A stretch of DNA of 64,000 bases, taken from Stomorhina lunata (taxonomy: Eukaryota; Arthropoda; Insecta; Diptera; Rhiniidae). A program made the position numbers and the translations under genes. Shown here in pieces: positions 33,550 through 46,620 of the stretch. The notes beneath the pieces were generated by a model. That model did not search any database. It worked only from the letters and a program-made list of their open reading frames with translations, and was not told the DNA's origin. The first letter of the stretch is position 1, and each line of letters begins with the position of its first letter. Location of the stretch: NCBI GenBank assembly GCA_933228675.1, contig OW121742.1, positions 126,209,983 through 126,273,982 of the forward strand. The letters run 5' to 3'.

Positions 33550-34910
33550 TAATTACACTCTGTACTCGGAAAACAACCGATATTGTTCTATAGGCCTTAT
33601 TGAGTACATGACAAATCGTGCATAAAAATTTCAGAAATACGTCCAAATTTAATAGCTATACCGAAAAACCGATTTTAATGAGATGTAGCTATTGTCAAAT
33701 GTGAGCCGATTTTGCCATTTTTCCAATTTCAAAACATTTTCCCAGAAATGAGGAATATCTTTGCCAAGTTTCCTTTCGTTTAGGCATTATCGTGCTTTTA
33801 ACAGACAGACAGAAGACAGACAGTCAGAGGACAGACAGACGACAGACAGACGACAGACAGACGACAGACAGACGACAGGCAGACGACAGACAGACGACAG
33901 ACAGACGACAGACAGACGACAGACAGACGACAGACAGACGACAGACAGACGACAGACAGACGACAGACAGACGACAGACAGACGACAGACAGACGACAGA
34001 CAGACGACAGACAGACGACAGACAGACGACAGACAGACGACAGACAGACGACAGACAGACGACAGACAGACGACAGACAGACGACAGACAGACGACAGAC
34101 AGACGACAGACAGACGACAGACAGACGACAGACAGACGACAGACAGACGACAGACAGACGACAGACAGACGACAGACAGACGACAGACAGACGACAGACA
34201 GACGACAGACAGACGACAGACAGACGACAGACAGACGACAGACAGACGACAGACAGACGACAGACAGACGACAGACAGACGACAGACAGACGACAGACAG
34301 ACGACAGACAGACGACAGACAGACGACAGACAGACGACAGACAGACGACAGACAGACGACAGACAGACGACAGACAGACGACAGACAGACGACAGACAGA
34401 CGACAGACAGACGACAGACAGACGACAGACAGACGACAGACAGACGACAGACAGACGACAGACAGACGACAGACAGACGACAGACAGACGACAGACAGAC
34501 GACAGACAGACGACAGACATACAGACGACAGACAGACAACAGACAGACGACAGACAGACGACAGACAGACGACAGACAGACGACAGACAGACGACAGACA
34601 GATGACAGACAGACGACAGACAGACGACAGACAGACGACAGACAGACGACAGACAGATAGACGACAGACAGACGACAGACAGATAGACGACAGACAGACG
34701 ACAGACAGACGACAGACAGACGACAGACAGACGACAGACAGACGACAGACAGACGACAGACAGACGACAGACAGACGTCAGATATACGATAGACATACGA
34801 TAGACAGACAGACAAATATCGCTCAATCGTCTAAGAATTTCATAAGGATTCGGAATATATACCCCCATTCTTTTTGATGATAGGTATACAAATAAACATT
34901 CTTTTAAATG
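33550..34910 (+). mobile_element. dispersed element containing expanded minisatellite
   Basis: Flanks of the minisatellite (GTCAAATGTGAGCCGATTTT and TTGCCAAGTTTCC upstream; ATCGCTCAATCGTCTAAGAA and GGATTCGGAATATATAC downstream) parallel the element at 46621-47430. That element also places a GACGGAC tract just before ATCGCAAAATCGACTCAGAA and GGTATAC. I infer a common modular, noncoding family. Ends are not defined. Confidence 0.55.
33800..34814. repeat. 11-bp minisatellite GACAGACAGAC, ~92 copies
   Basis: Nearly perfect tandem units of 11 bp. Variants cluster in the last ~300 bp (CATACAGACGAC near 34518, CAACAGAC near 34537, GATGAC near 34602, AGATAGACG near 34655 and 34682, and GATATACGATAGACATACG at the end). 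Because 11 is not a multiple of three and the unit has no stop, frames of 300-360 codons stay open on both strands. They encode 11-residue periodic peptides and are not genes. Confidence 0.99.
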
Positions 34911-36170
34911 TATACCCTAAAAAACCTCTTGCTCCATTAAAATTGAACTTATTAACATACGAAAACATTAGCAGTCATTAGCATTTGCCTTCTAACATCA
35001 AGTCTTCTTTTCTCCCCCCCTCAAAAACCTCTTGCTATCTATTCCAGGACCAGCCAAAACCACTAAACATTACAATTTTCGATTTTAGTAATTTTAAGTC
35101 GGTTGATATTAACAAAACCCTAATGTGGTGGCAGGCATTCAGTCATTTAGTTGATTTAACTTGATTCGAATGTAGAGAAACTGTCACAATTTGTTAAAGG
35201 ATAAGTATGAAAGGATGTATGTTAAGGATGTATGTGTGTCTGCATGTATGTCTGTCTGTCTATCTGTGTATGCCAATAAAAATAAGGAACTTATTTAGCT
35301 GGCACTATGCCAACAAAAGAGATTTAGCTATTTTTAGATCTATAGGAAATATTAAAATAAAAAAAATCTTCTTTGTTAAGCCAATAATTGAAATGAACGA
35401 ACGAACGAATGATTGACTGAAATAAATTTTTGTCGTTTAAGGACTTAAATGAGGCAGGAAAAAAGGAATTGATATGTTTTAAAAAGGATGTTTGGGATTT
35501 AGGGAAATACTTTGAAAGAAGGAAATTAAAAATGTAAAGAATTTTTTATTTATAAGTAAAATTTTAGAGCTTTTTTTCAATAAAAAGATTTTTAATAAAA
35601 TCCTCCAAATCTTCTCTAGAAGCTTGAAAAGTTAAATTTAGATGTGAACAAAAGTTCTATCAATTCTTAAAGTTTTACATTTCTATTTAAAAAAGTTCAC
35701 ATTACTCGTTTAAAGCTCTATCAACTTTATATATACAAGCTACAAGCTTTAGTTATAAAATTTTCTTGTTAAAAATCTTATCTAATTTCTTTCACAACCT
35801 TTTTTTTTTTGTCTTTATTGATCTGTCTGCCTTTTTTTTGCTATTAAAAGCTTTAAAGGTTATTTAAAAAGTCTAGGTTTAATGATTGTAAATCCCCTTA
35901 AAGGCACAGAAATACATTAAATCAACCTAAGGTTTAAGACCAGGTATTAAATTCCATAATTTATTTTGAGTTATATTAAAGGCACGTGCTCCTTGAACAA
36001 TTTCCACATAAATACTCGTAATTATTTGTAACGCTTTTTTGTATGAAGAAAATTGAGTAAAAGCTCAAGGACTAATTTTGTTACATAAAAAAATGTTAAG
36101 GTTTTTTAATTTAAATTAAAAGGGGATTTAAACAGAAAAATTAAGATCATGACAACAATTTTTGTATAAA
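34911..36170. other. AT-rich DNA, no gene seen
   Basis: Holds (GTCT)n at 35250-35265 and AACGAACGAACGAATGA near 35395. No gene is supported. Confidence 0.55.
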
Positions 36171-37780
36171 AACCTTTTTTTAATATCCTCAAAAAGTGGA
36201 TTTTTAAAAATTTCTTATAGAAAGACAATTTTTGAAATTTTTCTTAAAAAAAGTACAATTTGGAAAATTTTTTTATAGTGAATTTTAAAAAATTTCTTTA
36301 AAAAAAAGTAAATTTTCTAAAATTTTGTTAGAAAATTATAATTTAAAATTTTTGTTTATTAAAAAATATCCCCAAAAATATTACTTACAGAAAGTCAACT
36401 TTTAAAAATTTTTTTACAAAAAAAAATTTCAAAAATTTTTAGAAATTTTTTATTAAAAGAAAAATTTTTAAAATTTCGTAAAAAAAACAAAATTTTCAAT
36501 TTGTCCCCAAAAATATTACTTACAGATGTCAACTTTTAAACATTTTTTTACAAAAAAAAAAATTTCAAAAACTTCTTATAAAAAGTCAACTTATAAAAAA
36601 TTTTTTATTGAAAGAAAAATTTTGAAAATTGCTTTGAAATTTCTAAAATTTCGTTAAAAAAATTAAATATTCATTTTTTTTTTCCAAAAAAATTTTTTAA
36701 AAAATTTTCTAATAGAAAGTCAACTTTTACAAAATTTCTGATAAAGTCTTTTTCATAAATTTTCCTATAAAAAGTCATTTTCGAAAATTTTCTTATAAAA
36801 AAAGAATTTTCTAAAATTCTTTAAAAAATTAAACTTTCAAACTTTTTATTTATAAAAAATTAACTTAGAAAATACTTTTATACATTTTTTGTTTTCAAAA
36901 ATCAATTTTCAAAAAATTTTTATAAAAAGTGAATTTTTGAAAAAAAAATATTATTTTCTTAAATTTCCTCAAAAAATAGATTTTAAAAATTTAAAAATTT
37001 TAAATTTTCTTTATAAAAATGCAATTTTCAAATTTTTTTATAGAAAAATTCCCTCAAAAATTAGAATTTTTAAAAAATTTTCTTATAAAAAGTCATTTTC
37101 AAAAATTTTCTTAAAAAAGGTAAATTTTCTAAAATCTCTTTAAAAACTAAATTTATTTTTTTTAAATTACCTCAGAAAAAAGATTTTTTTAATTTTCATA
37201 TAAAATTTCTTTATAAAATAAAAATTTTCGAAAATTTCGTTTTAAAATTTTCTTCTAAAAATAAAATTTCGAATTTTTTTTTCTTATAAAAAGTGAGTTT
37301 TTGAAAAGTTATAAATTTTTTTTTTAATTTCTCTATTAAATGTAAAATTTTGAAAATTTCCCTATAAAATGTACATTTTCGAAAATTTTTCTTAAATAAT
37401 AATAAATTTCTATCAAAAAAAGTGCAATTACTTTTATTTTCAAAATCTTTTTTTTTTTCAAGAGTAAATTTTCATACTAAAAACTAATTTTTGGAAAATT
37501 TCTTATAATTACTAAATTTTTTAAATATCTATTTAAAAAAGATTTTCCAAAATTTCATTGGAAAAATTATTTTTAGAAAATTGTCTAAGAAAAAGTTTAT
37601 TTTCCAAAATTTCCTAATAAAAATACAATTTTGAAATATTTCTTAATAAAAACTTAAATTACGAAAATTTCCTTGTCAAATATTAAATTTGGTTATTTTC
37701 TTATGAAACTTAATATTTAAAAAATTTTTCTTAAAATTAGAATTTGTAAAAATTTGGCTATTTATCTGTTTCCCAATTTT
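36171..37780. repeat. degenerate ~28-31 bp A/T array
   Basis: Loose repetition of AAAATTTTCTTATAAAAAG then TCAATTTTC. Spacing is irregular, about 28-31 bp, with many A/T run length changes. It resembles the other arrays of this window in layout but lacks the CTATAG core, so relatedness is uncertain. Confidence 0.65.
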
Positions 37781-39309
37781 ATTCCAATCTTTTATTTTAC
37801 TTTAATAAAAATTTCTTTAAATATTTCCCTTTTCATACAAAATTAGCACAATATAAAAATTCTTAAGTTTTATTGATTTTTTATTTATTACCTTTTTCCT
37901 GTTAAAAATATATTTTTAACAAGAAAAGGAAGTAAATTGAAATTGAGCTAAATTAAATTAAGGTCAAGGATTTTGGTATTCAATAAATTTTTTTGGCCAG
38001 TCATAATAAAAAGAAATTTTATTATGCACCTTTTATATGAAAATAAAATTCATTGAGTCATTTTTAGGATTTCGAAATAAAATTGATGACTTCCATTAAT
38101 ATCCCTTTGCCTACTTCTAGGATTTTTAAATTTAATTAAATTATCTTAAAGTTTAATTTCTAATCAATTTTAAAATTCTGTTAATTTTAAACTTTGAAAA
38201 ACTTTAAACCACAAAATACATCTAAAGTGTAAATAAGAAATAATTACAGTTTATTATAGTTTCGATACACTTTGGCAGTAAAAGTAGAGAAGTATGTAGT
38301 AGTAAACAGGTGACATTAAAAATTCACATGCATTTGAAAGACAAAATAAGGTGGCCATATGAAAAAAAATAAATAAAAATAGTCAAAATCTAAGAATTTA
38401 TGAAACAATTAAACATTTTTCAATATTAATTCCCATTTTAATAAGTTTTGAAACTTTAATTAATTAAAATGTTCAATGATTTGCTTTAATTAAAGCTAAA
38501 GAAATCGTTTATTCACCTTTTCTTGCAACGCCTGAAAATATGCAATACTTTTTTCTTATTGAATTAAATTTAGCTTAAAATCAACTTTGTTAGAGCAAAA
38601 ACTTAAAAGTTTTACATTTTTCTAATAATTTTAAGTTTTCCCTTATTTTTCTGGTCACTCTTTTTAACAAATTCTTTTAGTCGAGCAGATGAGATGAGGA
38701 AAACCTACAAAACTTTTTCATTCCACCATAAAAACTCAAATGAATTTTTCTTGAAAATTGTACTTTATGTTCGTTCACTCTTGGCAAAATTAATAATTGA
38801 AAGAAGTTGAGAAAAAAGAAAACTAAAAACTTTTTTTTATAAATTCGTATGAACAAATGCAACACGTGGAAGAATATTGTTTTCGAAAAAAAGTATGAGG
38901 AATGAAGAAAAAGGTTTCAAGGTGCCCAAGAAAACATATGAATAAAAATCTTTAACATCTTTTTTAAAATTTAAGAAAAATAATATATACAATTTGAAAT
39001 GTAAATATTTAAAAAAGGAAACGATAATTGATTAAAAACGTACGAGTTATTTATGTGGATTTGTTAAAAAATAGACATTTTATTTTTTGGTTTTTAAGGT
39101 TATATTAGTAATAAATTAGAGAAATGTTATTTGTAGGATATTAAACAAAAAACTAAAAATAAATATTGAAATTCAAAATTTTAAATTGATTCCGTTAGAA
39201 ATTTTCTTGTAGGGTTTCCTGAGGTCAACTTTGTAAGCAAATAATTAACAAACCATGGCGCACAGTTGTTTAGTTTTATATAAAGATAAGAAAAATTCAA
39301 AAAATTTTC
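37781..39309. other. AT-rich DNA, no gene seen
   Basis: Only A/T-rich low-complexity sequence; the short frame at 38677-38865 has no domain. Confidence 0.55.
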
Positions 39310-40310
39310 GAAACCCGCCGAATCCTTGGGGTATCTGAATTGGGTCCCGATTTTTCACCTATTCTTCTTTTTTATGTACAATTCGCAATTCAATTCGGTA
39401 CATGCCTATGAGTTGATCTAAGAAAGAGGTCTGCTCATTTTGGTTGAAATCCGCCTACTCCTCGGGGTACCTGCCTAGGGTCCCCATTTTTCCAACTATC
39501 ATGTCACAATTGTAAACAATATTTGTTGAAATTCAACACACGTCTAATAACTAATTCAAAAAAAAGTGTCTACTAATTTTCGTTGAAATTCGTCTACTTT
39601 TTGGGGTACCTGCCTAGGACCCCCATTTTTCCATCAATTTTTCTTTCGAATATATAAGTCGCAATTCTCAGCAAAATTTGATGAAGTTTAACACCCATCT
39701 AGTAATAAATTCAGAAAACAGCTCTATAAATTTTGGTTGAAATTAGACCACCCCTTGGGGTAACTGTCTTCCACCCATTTTTCTTATTTATGTACAATCC
39801 GCAATTCTTAACAGAATTTGATGAAATTCGGTACATGTTCATAAGTTGATCTAAGAAATAGGTCTGTTAATTTTGATTGAAATCAGTTTTTTTTCAATGT
39901 ATAAACCGCAATACTCCTCAGAATTTGAAAAAGTATATTAATTGGCTTAAGAAAGATTTATACTAATTTTGGTTGAGATCCCTTGACAATTTGAGGTACT
40001 TGCCTTGGACCCCCATTTTTCACTTATTATTGTTCTCAATGTATAAGCCTAAATTCTCAACAAAATTTGATGAAATTCGGCTCACGTCTATTAGTTTATC
40101 CAACTAATTTTCGTTCAAATCCACCCTCTAATTGGAGTACCTGCTTTGGACCCCCATTTTTTACTTACTTTTCTTCTCAATATAAAAGCAATTCTCAACA
40201 GAATTTACAGAAATTCGGCACACGTCTATTAGTTGATCCAAAAAAGAGCTCTACTTAAGTTGGTTTAAATCCGTCTACTCCTAGGGGTACCTGTCTTGGA
40301 TTTATATTCA
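39310..40310. repeat. ~140-155 bp satellite, ~7 units
   Basis: The landmark GGGGTACCTGCCTAGGACCC then CCATTTTTC occurs near 39328, 39463, 39603, 39757, 39993, 40132 and 40285. Spacing is about 135-155 bp, apart from one interval of 236 where a landmark is lost. Each unit also has AAATTTGATGAAATTCGG, CACGTCTATTAGTTGATC and TTTTGGTTGAAATCC. Similar phrases appear in the elements at 33.6 and 46.7 kb. Confidence 0.9.
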
Positions 40311-43300
40311 AATTCAATTTGATTAAAAAGTTACGCCTAAACGACTGCAACACTTTTTGCTTAAATTATGTGTAACAATTTATGTGTCTTTTTTTCAGAA
40401 AATTTTGAAATTTGTTCTACGAACGGTAAATTTCGGTGAATTTTTTACGCTTAATCTAAAGAAAAGACTCACCTTTCACATGGTTATGGTGGGAGCACCG
40501 AATAGAACCAAGTGTTTGTCCAAAGAAAAACGAAAACACTGAATTTTGTAGAGATTTTTTGATTTCCTAATATCTCCTAAACTATATACTAGATTAAGTT
40601 AATTCTTTTAGTACATTAAAACTAAGGTTCTGTATCTTTATTAAATAGACTTTAAGATTAAACCTGTGAAACTATATAAGATGCATGAGCTGCTGAGTTT
40701 GATGAAAAATTGCATCACTTTTTATTTTATTATTGTTTTAAAACATTTTAATACCTTTTTTATTACCCAAAATATAACTTTCTCTTGAAAACAATTATTG
40801 ATTCTTAATAAATAGACTCTTCTCTATAGAACTGCATCATTAGATCTTTCAATTCAATTCAATTTCAAGATAGGAAGCACCTAATGAAAGACCCATCAGT
40901 ATTTAAAGTACTGCCCAACTTCTAAACAATAAATATTATATTACTGAATTCATAATGTCAACTTTCGTTTAAAGACCTTTTTCCATTTTCACTCAGGAAC
41001 CTTAACATTTAGCTAATTAAATTGAAAATATACATACTTTTAATGGAAAAGTATACTTTTCAAATTACCAAAGATTTACTCGGCACAATAGTTGTTATTA
41101 TTTAGTTGATGGCAAACAGCTAATTGCAGCTGCAATTTCCTTTAAACAAATTAAAGCTAATAAAAAGAAAATTATTTTTCAAAACACGCGACATTGTTAT
41201 GGAAAAAAGAACAAACAGAACTACCCCAACCAATGTTATATAATAAAATTGCTATAATCAACCAAACAAACACAATTCTTACATTTAATAGCTTTAAATA
41301 ATAACTTAAGAGTTGGCACAATCCTCTACATCTTTTTATTTAAACAGGCTTTAGTACTTGTGACTCTTTTCATAGCTTTAATTTTAAAATGACTACAAAT
41401 CCCAAGAGTAAAAATTTTAATTGCCTTAAATAAACGCTGACCGTGTATTTTTTTTATTTTCTTCTTCTTTCGAACAATTTGTAAATATTTTTGTAAGTCC
41501 CTCCGAAATTTTCTAAATAAATATTTGGAAAAGATTTTTTTTTGGCACACAATTCTGGCTACTTAAAAAAACACTCTTGCTAAGTTAAAATAAACACTAA
41601 TACTTTGTTAGACCAAAATATTTGTTTAGGCTACTTGTGGGCAAAAACATGACTATGGTATATTCTGTTTGGTTTTTATGGTCTACCCTGAAAATACCAG
41701 TTAATTTAACTCGATTTTTAACGAGTTTATATTTTAACAACATTAATAAGAATAACACCTAGAAGTAGGCCTCAAAAACAACATTAGCCCCTGAAAGGAT
41801 GCTTTAAAAAGTAGCTACAAAAGCAGTAGCAACAACAACAACAATTTCATAATAAGTTTATCGCACAAAATGTCTAACGGAATTTCCTCGTTTAGCTAAT
41901 TATTTTTGTATTTTTCCCCATTCAAAACGTTTCTTTTGTTGTTTTATTGTGAGTAATTTTGTAATTTTTCCAACAACAGAAAAATGATGACGCGCCTTCA
42001 TAACCTACAACAGAATAATTGGAACGACATACATTCACTCACTCACTCACAAACACACATACATACAGACATACATAGTCATTGTGTTTATGGGAGAGTG
42101 CATTCTCGTATAAATTTGCACTCACTTAAACATGGCGTATGTTATAACAGAATTTTTAAATATGCCTGAAAGTATGCTTTTCTTTTATGTGTTTTTGTCA
42201 TAAACTAACGTAAATGTTGGTTGGAGGTAAAAATTAATTCGTTTTTAATTAACATTTAAACTTTTTTTAAACAAAGGTTTATTTTGATGAGAAAATTTAT
42301 TTTTACAATTAATTTTTAAGTAAATTTTGTAAAAATTAAATTTAATTAACTTTTTATAAGAAAAATTTTGTAATTTACTTAGATTTTTTCTTTAATATAA
42401 TTACAATTCAGCCTTTCAATTCGTTTCTAAATTAAACTCTAAAAAGTCCTTTAAAATTAATTTAACAATTGTTTAATTTAATATCAAGGCAAAAAAATAT
42501 AAAAAAACAATCTTATATAATTTGTTATTTTGCAGTTTCAAAGGGAGCCCACGAAATCCATTAATATTAATTAAGGTTATTTACCTCACCAGTAGCTTAT
42601 CTTCAACTCAAACTCTTTTTATCTATTGTCTAAGCTAAAAAACAAACACTATTAACATTTTCTAGTTCAACAGGAGCTGAAGCAGGAGCAGCAGCAGCCA
42701 AAAATTCATTAAAATTCCCAGGAAAATCTCAACAAAGTGTTAATCATAATTAGACCAAAACCAAAAAACAAGAAAATGTGGAAATTTGTAAAACCAAAAT
42801 GACTAAAATAGCAAAATTATACGGAGAGAGACTCGTAGAAAAGTATAGAATAGGATAGATTACATATTTTGTTGCTGTGACAATATTACATTTTTTAGTT
42901 GATGACAAGGCAAAGAATTAGGAGCTGAAAAAAGGAATTAGCGAAATTTGTTTCAGGAACAAACCGACAAAGAGTTTTTTACATAATGTGTATTTTAAAT
43001 CTACGAAAGGATTGCAGGGAAGTAAACAGACTAATAAAAGTTAATTGGAAGTCTAGCAAAAAGCTAAGGAAATGGGCATGGGAAAATTAAGGTTTATGAA
43101 CTGCTACTTTGTGGATTGTATATAAAAATACTGATAAACATTGTTCCAGCTTTTTACTAGGAAAATCACAATGCACGAGGTCGAGAAGCTATGTTCAGAG
43201 TTTATGCCGAGTGTTTTTATATTAGACCCGAATTTTTACGACAATGGATAAAGTATGAAAAACAAACCGCGAAGCTGCGTTTGACTGAAACAGTCAGCCG

Positions 43301-43364
43301 AAGCCGCTGTCCAAGGTGATTCTGGAATAATATTCAAGAATCCTCATGCAAAACTTGAACACTT
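40311..43364. other. AT-rich intergenic DNA, no gene seen
   Basis: A 61-codon frame at 40357 follows a pyrimidine tract ending TTTTTTTCAG, but has no domain. (ACTC)n and (ACAT)n lie near 42040-42075. A GC-richer patch at 43160-43320 is unrecognised. Confidence 0.55.
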
Positions 43365-43458
43365 ATATAGATTTACGCATAAACTAAATACGAATTATAT
43401 TTGTGTATCCTATACACAGATCTACGCATAAAATAAATACGAATATATTTGTAATAGG
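43365..43458. repeat. 49-bp tandem duplication
   Basis: TACGCATAAACTAAATACGA (43374) and TACGCATAAAATAAATACGA (43423), each followed by ATATTTGT, are 49 bp apart. Confidence 0.85.
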
Positions 43459-43568
43459 TAATATAGTAGGGGTATTCGCGAAAAACTTCAAAACATTGAT
43501 AAGATGGAATTTAGGAGATTTAGCTTAATAATATTCCATATAATAATACTCGATATAAATATATAGTA

Positions 43569-44428
43569 AAGGGTAATCCATTTCGTGGTTTCAAAAGTAA
43601 AGGACTGGAATTCGACATCTGTCAAACTAAGTTGTTAAACCAATTTTTTGCTTTTCAGTTGAAAGTCTGACATTGACAAAAATGGATCGCTTAAGTATCA
43701 CACAATGCATAAAAATGATCAAAACATAGTATAAAAATGGTGATTCTGCAACAGCCACATATCGTGCTTTAAGAGGAGATTATGGTTTACATAATCGTCC
43801 AACTACGCAAGCAATTGGCAAAATTGTGAAGAAATTTGAAGAGACTGGAGCGGTTATAAATATTATAAGGCCTCTGCATCATCGTTTCGCTCGTTCCGCT
43901 GACAATATCGCTGTTGTAAGTGAAAGTGTTGCCGAAAACTCGAATGCGTCGATTCCTCGCCATTCTCAGGAATTAGGACTGTCTTACGGGACATTATTAA
44001 AGAATACTACTTGGAGAATATGCGGTTTCAACAAGACGGTGCCACATGCCACACAACTCGAGCGAATATGGCTTTATTGCAAGAGACATTTCCTGGCCGC
44101 GTAATTTCTCTTCGTGGCGATATCAACTGGCCACCAAGATTAGGCGATTTGGCACCATTTAATTTTTTTTGTGGGGCTACGCGAAAGGCCGTGTTTGTGC
44201 AGATAACTAACATTCATCAAGTTATGGCTGAAATACCGCCCAATATGTGTCAAAAAGTGGTCGAAAATTACCTCAAAAGACAACATTTCGCATGATGGTC
44301 ACTAAAATGATGTAGTGATTCACACATAATGTCAACGTTCAAACTTTATAATAAAAAAGATGTATCATAAAAAAATGTATATGTGTTTTATTTACGTTCA
44401 CTTTTGAAACCGCAAAATGGATACTCTG
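43569..44428 (+). mobile_element. mariner family B, copy 1 (internally deleted)
   Basis: About 860 bp with ~28-bp imperfect terminal inverted repeats. Both share the inner GGTTTCAAAAGT; outer parts are GGGTAATCCATTTCGT on the left and, reverse-complemented, GAGTATCCATTTTGC on the right. TA flanks both ends (43567-43568, 44429-44430). It is the most complete of three copies of one family in this window. Confidence 0.93.
43682..44290 (+). pseudogene. mariner (DD41D) transposase pseudogene, copy 1
   Basis: Starts with an ATG and MDRLSITQ, followed by an in-frame TAG after 15 codons. The helix-turn-helix part continues GDSATATYRALRGDYGLHN and KIVKKFEETGAV. The reading jumps from SQELGLSY to RDIIKEYYLENM, so about 130 codons with the first catalytic Asp are missing. 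RFQQDGATCHTTRANMALL carries the second Asp. The third position reads LAPFNFF, Asp to Asn, 41 residues on, which again fits DD41D. A block before HQVMAEIPPNMCQKVVENY is deleted relative to copy 2. It cannot encode an active enzyme. Confidence 0.93.
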
Positions 44429-46620
44429 TACTATTAAATTCTTCTACTTTTATCTATCTACAACACTACCTTCTTTTTGTGAACACCCTATTTTTAATTT
44501 TTGCTACCTCCTTATTATATCTATAAATAATATAAAAATCTAAACATAATTCTCATTTAGTCGATAACCATACCAACATAAGTATTCTAGTTTTCAACAC
44601 TGGAGGGGGGAGAACATAGAGTTTCTCCTAGTAGTCAACATCGTAGTTATTTCATCTGATTGTTATATTATAATACTGTAGTTAGCCGATAAAGAGCCTA
44701 AGTTTTTATCACATCGGAGTATTATTTGACTTGTAAATAACTGATCCAAAGCTATAGTATTTATCTCGTCGGATTAAATTATGTAGAAATCCGATCGAAT
44801 CTATAGTAGCCGAAGTACTTATCATAGAAACGTAGTAAGCCAACCGAGAGCTGAAGTGTTTATCTGGTTGTATTATAAGTTAATAGCTAGCCAGTCGGTT
44901 CATCATTTTATAATATTTCGTAGGTAGCTAAGACCTTATGATTAATCCCGATCTATATTCCATAGCACCCTGTAGTTTGTCATTAAGAAACATCTGTACT
45001 TAACATCGAGCCGAAGTTCCAAAAGAACTCGGTAAATATACCATTGCGTAGTACGCATCGTAACATCAAAACTCGTATTGTACGAATTCAGAAGCATAGC
45101 CTTTGCCCAACGACTCACAAAAATACTAACCCGCCCTGTGGAAGCAAAATATATTAAAAGAAGCAAACCTTTGATGAACCTGGACAGACTAGGCATACCT
45201 CAGCTGGAAAATATAACTGCATTACAATTTTCCGAATTTGATTTTAGTTTTATTGAAAAATCCTTTTAACGAGAATTAATCAAAGTTATGCTTGGTCTTG
45301 TTAATGTAAAATGTTGTAACATTTCATAGAAAACCAAAGCTTTACATTCACAAAGAAGTTTCCTAGAAGCAAGAAATGTCAGGTTATTCTAAGAATCCTT
45401 TTTAATTAATTTTGTTTAGTCTATTCTAATGTCAATTTAAAAAAACTTTAAATTTATATATTTCCCTTAAAATTTATGACAAATTTAAGTAATTTGAAAT
45501 TTCAAATCAAGGCAAATTAAAACGATATCCTTCCATTATATTTACACTTGAAATCAAGTAATATTTATGTACCGAGAAAATCAAGCCAAGAAAATTGTAG
45601 ATGCATCTAAAAAGCTAAAGAAGGAAAGAGACAGAATACCAAATACTTAAGGTTTACTAAATGAATTCAAATATTTAAACAAATTCATATTGTCACATTG
45701 TTCTTTAAGGTATAAGTTAGTAATTTACAACATGAAATGAAATAATATCTAAGCAAATTTAACATTCTAGCCAACAAACATTCATAACGACTGAGACAAA
45801 ATACGAGTACTTGTTGGCCAAAAGTACAAGCGCCATATGACGACGACAACGATTACAATAACAACAACAACAAAAACATTGTAAGAAGGATTTATGACCA
45901 TTCAGAACCTGGACATATTGCAATAGGAGAATAAGTGAACTTGTATATCCTTTTAAATAGCCTTCAGTGAAAATGTTTTTCAAACACACTCTCACATTTA
46001 CAAATAAACTTATACATACTCTGGCATAAAATTATACAATGAATTGAAATGTCTCTGGGATTTAGAATTTTCTTTTTTTTTCTTTTATACTCATACATAT
46101 TTTGCTTCTAGTGTTTGTTTGTATGTGTCTGTTTGTGTGTTCATGTCCTGGAGAAAAAAAGACAAGAGTATGAGTATGAATTTCTTCGTATTCCCTCTAA
46201 ACATAGAACTTGACTTGTAGAGCTTATTGCCTTGAACTGAAATTATTGATTAACAATTTCGATTCATATGTTCAAGTAGAGTGAAGAAAAAAACTTTAAA
46301 ATACTTGTATGAAGAAGGATTTTATACCGTTTCCAATTTCTTTTTACTTGCTCATATTCATAGTCATTTGCTATTCAATACCATATTTAAAACTTACCAG
46401 GTCTTGTTATTTTAATGGTAAGAAATTTGAAAAAAAAAAAAAATATCTAAAACTTATTGTAAGAAATTACTAGTTGGTGACAAATACAACCCAGCAAGAA
46501 ACAGCTGGAAAGTTTGTAGACATGCAATGATTTTGAAACCTAAAGAGTGGAAACGAAAAACAAACAAGTTTTCTTATTAACATTTTAACACTTTAGAAAC
46601 ATTATAATCAATTAAAAAAA
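44429..46620. other. AT-rich DNA, no gene seen
   Basis: 44.58-44.94 kb has loosely recurring TAGCCGAAGT..TTTATC words, perhaps a decayed repeat. No gene is supported in the remainder. Confidence 0.5.

Noticed and set aside
33761..34877. Open frames of 299, 342, 356 and 361 codons on both strands
   Set aside because: They are phase-shifted translations of the 11-bp GACAGACAGAC repeat. No start context, no non-repeat domain and no preference for one strand.
36889..37143. 84-codon lysine/phenylalanine-rich frame
   Set aside because: Lies wholly within the degenerate A/T array and reflects its AAAATTTTC composition.
40357..40542. Possible exon after a pyrimidine tract and AG near 40400
   Set aside because: The splice-acceptor-like tract is common by chance in T-rich DNA and the 61-codon frame has no domain or donor partner.
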